6,467 nucleotides of DNA from Bacteroidota bacterium (GTDB taxonomy: Bacteria; Bacteroidota; Bacteroidia; Chitinophagales; Chitinophagaceae): positions 1 to 6,467 of the forward strand of contig JAEWBT010000023.1 in the NCBI GenBank assembly GCA_023391015.1. Reading direction: 5' to 3'. Below the pieces are notes generated by a model. The model was not told the DNA's origin, made no database searches, and worked only from the letters and a program-made list of their open reading frames with translations. Position numbers and translations under genes: made by a program. Shown piece after piece: positions 5,115-6,467 of the stretch. The first letter of the stretch is position 1; every line of letters starts with the position of its first letter.

Positions 5115-5182
5115 TCCAACATTATCCAACGCCCGAAGGGCTCCAACACGAAGTTCCAACGCTTCGCTCCAACAGCGAAGCG
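5115..5182 (-). repeat. Five-copy GTTGGA degenerate array with interleaved hairpins
   Basis: TCCAAC on the plus strand (GTTGGA on the minus strand) occurs at 5115, 5125, 5142, 5155 and 5168, spaced 10, 17, 13 and 13 bp. The material between copies is itself hairpin-forming: GCCC-GAA-GGGC (5131-5141), and CGCTTCGCT (5160-5168) paired perfectly with AGCGAAGCG (5174-5182) around CCAAC. The last stem ends 4 nt from the stop of the OmpA-like gene. On the minus strand there is no T-run after it, so it is not a standard intrinsic terminator, although it could protect the mRNA 3' end. Confidence 0.7.
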
Positions 5183-5186
5183 CCCC

Positions 5187-6086
5187 TCATTTCTCTAAAA
5201 TCCGGATTTCTACGCGGCGGTTGGCAGCGGCTTCTTCAGGCGTGCTTTCGTAGTAAACAAGCGCGTGGCGTTTGCCAAAGCCCTTATGCGAAATGCGGTC
5301 GGCGGCAATGCCGCTTCTAACCAGATATTGCGCTACATAGCGGGCGCGATTTCCGGAAAGTTGGTACTCGCGGGTTTGTTCATCGAGGGCGTCGCGCACC
5401 ATGTTAGTGTCGATGCAGCACACATGACCCTCCACCCGCACTTTGATTTTAGGAAGCGTTTTCAGTGCTTCTACGAGCCCATCCAATTCGACCTGCGAAC
5501 TTGAATACATTACATGTTGACCTGCCGGGAAAAAGAGCCTGGAGAGCTGGAAACTGCTTCCGACCGGTGTTTGGTCCAGAATTTCCGGAATTTCAAAATC
5601 GTTGGTCGAAAGCGTTTTTTGGGATGGGCTGAAAGGCATTGCTCTTTCCGGATTAAATGCAACTGAACGATTGGACAGCGCTTCACGGGCCGTTGTTCCG
5701 CCTATAATTATATCTACCCGTCGGTGTGTTGCAATGCCGTTGGGTGGTTCTTTGGTACCGGCTGGCAACTCACCCTTGGCTGTTGTCTGAATCATACGCG
5801 CAGCTGCAAAACCGTTTTGCAGGAGGTAGGATTTAACCGCTTCTGCCCGTGCGGCAGAAAGTGTTTGGTTGGATGCAGCGCTGCCCACGAAATCTGCGTA
5901 CCCCAAAATCTCCAACGCCGAATCCGGCGTAAAAAAATCGTAGTAAAGCGCCGAATCCAGCGTTTTGATGCTTTGCCGCTGCAACTGCGAAACGCCGGTC
6001 GGGAAATAGAGCCGAAGGGTATCAGCCGCGCCGGCAGATTGGGCTCCCAACAGCAAGGCAAAAAGAAATAGGATGCGTCCCGGCAT
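5187..6086 (-). CDS. Secreted protein with two tandem OmpA-like domains
   Basis: This 299-residue protein begins with a signal peptide (MPGRILFLFALLLGAQSAGA, probable cleavage near 20-21), giving a periplasmic or outer-membrane product with no transmembrane barrel. The first OmpA-like domain (about 23-128) has GYADFVG and NQTLSAARAEAVKSYL; Asp65 and Arg80 are 15 residues apart, the spacing of the diaminopimelate-binding Asp and Arg in OmpA. The second (about 181-298) has YQLSGNRARYVAQYL and ends NRRVEIRILEK. At the Asp position it has EGHVCCID with Cys223, and an insertion of about 9 residues before Arg247. The ATG at 6086 is chosen because it starts the signal peptide; the frame is open further upstream, to 6176, but that part is not signal-like. 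The likely role is anchoring to peptidoglycan. Confidence 0.9.
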   Translation of the reverse strand: MPGRILFLFALLLGAQSAGAADTLRLYFPTGVSQLQRQSIKTLDSALYYDFFTPDSALEILGYADFVGSAASNQTLSAARAEAVKSYLLQNGFAAARMIQTTAKGELPAGTKEPPNGIATHRRVDIIIGGTTAREALSNRSVAFNPERAMPFSPSQKTLSTNDFEIPEILDQTPVGSSFQLSRLFFPAGQHVMYSSSQVELDGLVEALKTLPKIKVRVEGHVCCIDTNMVRDALDEQTREYQLSGNRARYVAQYLVRSGIAADRISHKGFGKRHALVYYESTPEEAAANRRVEIRILEK

Positions 6087-6115
6087 AACCTTTGCAAAAG
6101 GATTCTGTGAGAACT

Positions 6116-6123
6116 GAAATATA
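6116..6123 (-). promoter_or_regulatory. Weak candidate -7 box for the OmpA-like gene
   Basis: On the minus strand the site reads TATATTTC, one mismatch from TAnnTTTG, 29 nt before the ATG at 6086. No TTTG is found 19-21 nt further upstream. It directly abuts the GTG start of the divergent small gene at 6124, so the two genes would share a very compact control region. Confidence 0.2.
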
Positions 6124-6366
6124 GTGAAGACCGAGCAAAAACAGAAAAAAGCCGTAGGCAAAACCATTGCCGTCACCGCTTTCCGGGCTGCGGTGCTGTA
6201 CCTGGCCTACAACCATTTTATTACGCCCCGGCAAGGCGTGGTGCCGCGCGAGCTCCAAAAAAGCCTGTGGTGGAGCGTTAAAAATGCCTGGAAAATGGGC
6301 CGCACCAATCTCCGGATTTTGGGTGATGTCCGCGACTTGAAGAGCCCTCGGAAGGTGACCCGATAG
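6124..6366 (+). CDS. Small basic protein of unknown function, 80 residues
   Basis: The frame runs from a GTG at 6124 to a TAG. An in-frame TGA at 6115-6117 leaves GTG as the only ordinary start. The product begins MKTEQKQKKAVGKTIAVTAF, has a moderately hydrophobic stretch (about 12-33) that might be a membrane helix, then a Trp-containing basic region (SLWWSVKNAWKMGRTN) and a basic end. I do not recognise it. Codon choice (GCC, CTG, CGC, AAA) resembles the neighbouring real genes, and no competing frame looks better. It is divergent from the OmpA-like gene with 37 bp between starts. The GTG start and short length keep confidence moderate. Confidence 0.6.
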   Translation: MKTEQKQKKAVGKTIAVTAFRAAVLYLAYNHFITPRQGVVPRELQKSLWWSVKNAWKMGRTNLRILGDVRDLKSPRKVTR

Positions 6367-6391
6367 ACTTGAAGCGGTCTCCTAAATAAAT

Positions 6392-6419
6392 TGCTTTCTG
6401 AAAAAGCAGATTGTCTTTT
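6392..6419 (+). terminator. Possible weak terminator after the small basic-protein gene
   Basis: TGCTTT (6392-6397) pairs with AAAGCA (6403-6408) around a 5-nt loop, and is followed by GATTGTCTTTT. The stem is short and A/T-rich. The large palindrome just downstream (6416-6467) may do the job instead. Confidence 0.3.
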
Positions 6420-6467
6420 GTCATTCCCGAAGGGAATCTGCGCAGATTCCCTTCGGGAATGACAAAA
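6416..6467. repeat. Perfect 52-bp palindrome running to the window edge
   Basis: The 26 bases 6416-6441 are the exact reverse complement of 6442-6467, with no spacer; the centre is CTGC|GCAG. Each half contains its own small hairpin: ATTCCC-GAA-GGGAAT (left) and ATTCCC-TTC-GGGAAT (right). It can thus form one long hairpin, a cruciform, or two small stem-loops, a design like that of REP/BIME-type extragenic repeats. The outer ends TTTT/AAAA could also let it act as a transcription terminator in both directions. It may extend beyond the window. Confidence 0.9.

Noticed and set aside
5115..5182. CRISPR array
   Set aside because: Repeat units are only 6 bp, spacers are 4-11 bp and irregular, and no cas gene is present.

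Overview
The window is a piece of a chromosome that most likely comes from a member of the Bacteroidota. Four things point that way: none of the genes has a Shine-Dalgarno sequence, several possible promoters resemble the phylum's TAnnTTTG -7 box, ribosomal protein L17 carries a long Ala/Thr/Glu/Pro tail, and one acidic protein ends in a motif I associate with uncharacterised Bacteroidota proteins. The intergenic repeat style suggests Saprospiria or Chitinophagia, but that class assignment is a guess.

Positions 1-2967 are the end of the alpha ribosomal-protein/RNA polymerase operon, in the order rpsK (3' end only), rpsD, rpoA, rplQ, closed by an intrinsic terminator. The genes make 30S proteins S11 and S4, the RNA polymerase alpha subunit and 50S protein L17. 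The three spacers are unusually long for this operon (141, 173 and 170 nt). Each holds a different hairpin-forming element: a near-palindrome of CATG-type words, a perfect 13-bp terminator-like stem, and a CATTGAGCTATT-type hairpin with further stems.

Positions 2968-3482 are mostly non-coding. They hold three copies of a TTTCCGGAAA palindrome, one doubtful 67-residue ORF, and an 11-bp direct repeat bracketing about 374 bp. From 3485 to 6086 three genes lie on the minus strand: mtgA (peptidoglycan glycosyltransferase, TTG start), an acidic low-complexity protein of unknown function followed by a strong bidirectional terminator, and a secreted protein with two OmpA-like domains. MtgA and the OmpA-like protein both concern the cell wall (strand synthesis and probable peptidoglycan binding), but they are separated by terminators and spacers and nothing shows co-transcription. 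A small basic protein gene with a GTG start diverges from the OmpA-like gene at 6124. The window ends inside a perfect 52-bp palindrome.

The genes themselves are mostly ordinary. The unusual content is between them: a strongly over-represented TTCCGGAA palindrome (nine copies, intergenic and coding), degenerate tandem or inverted word repeats in several spacers, a five-copy GTTGGA array beside the OmpA-like gene, and the terminal palindrome. I see no CRISPR array, tRNA, rRNA, intact insertion sequence or clear new multi-gene system.
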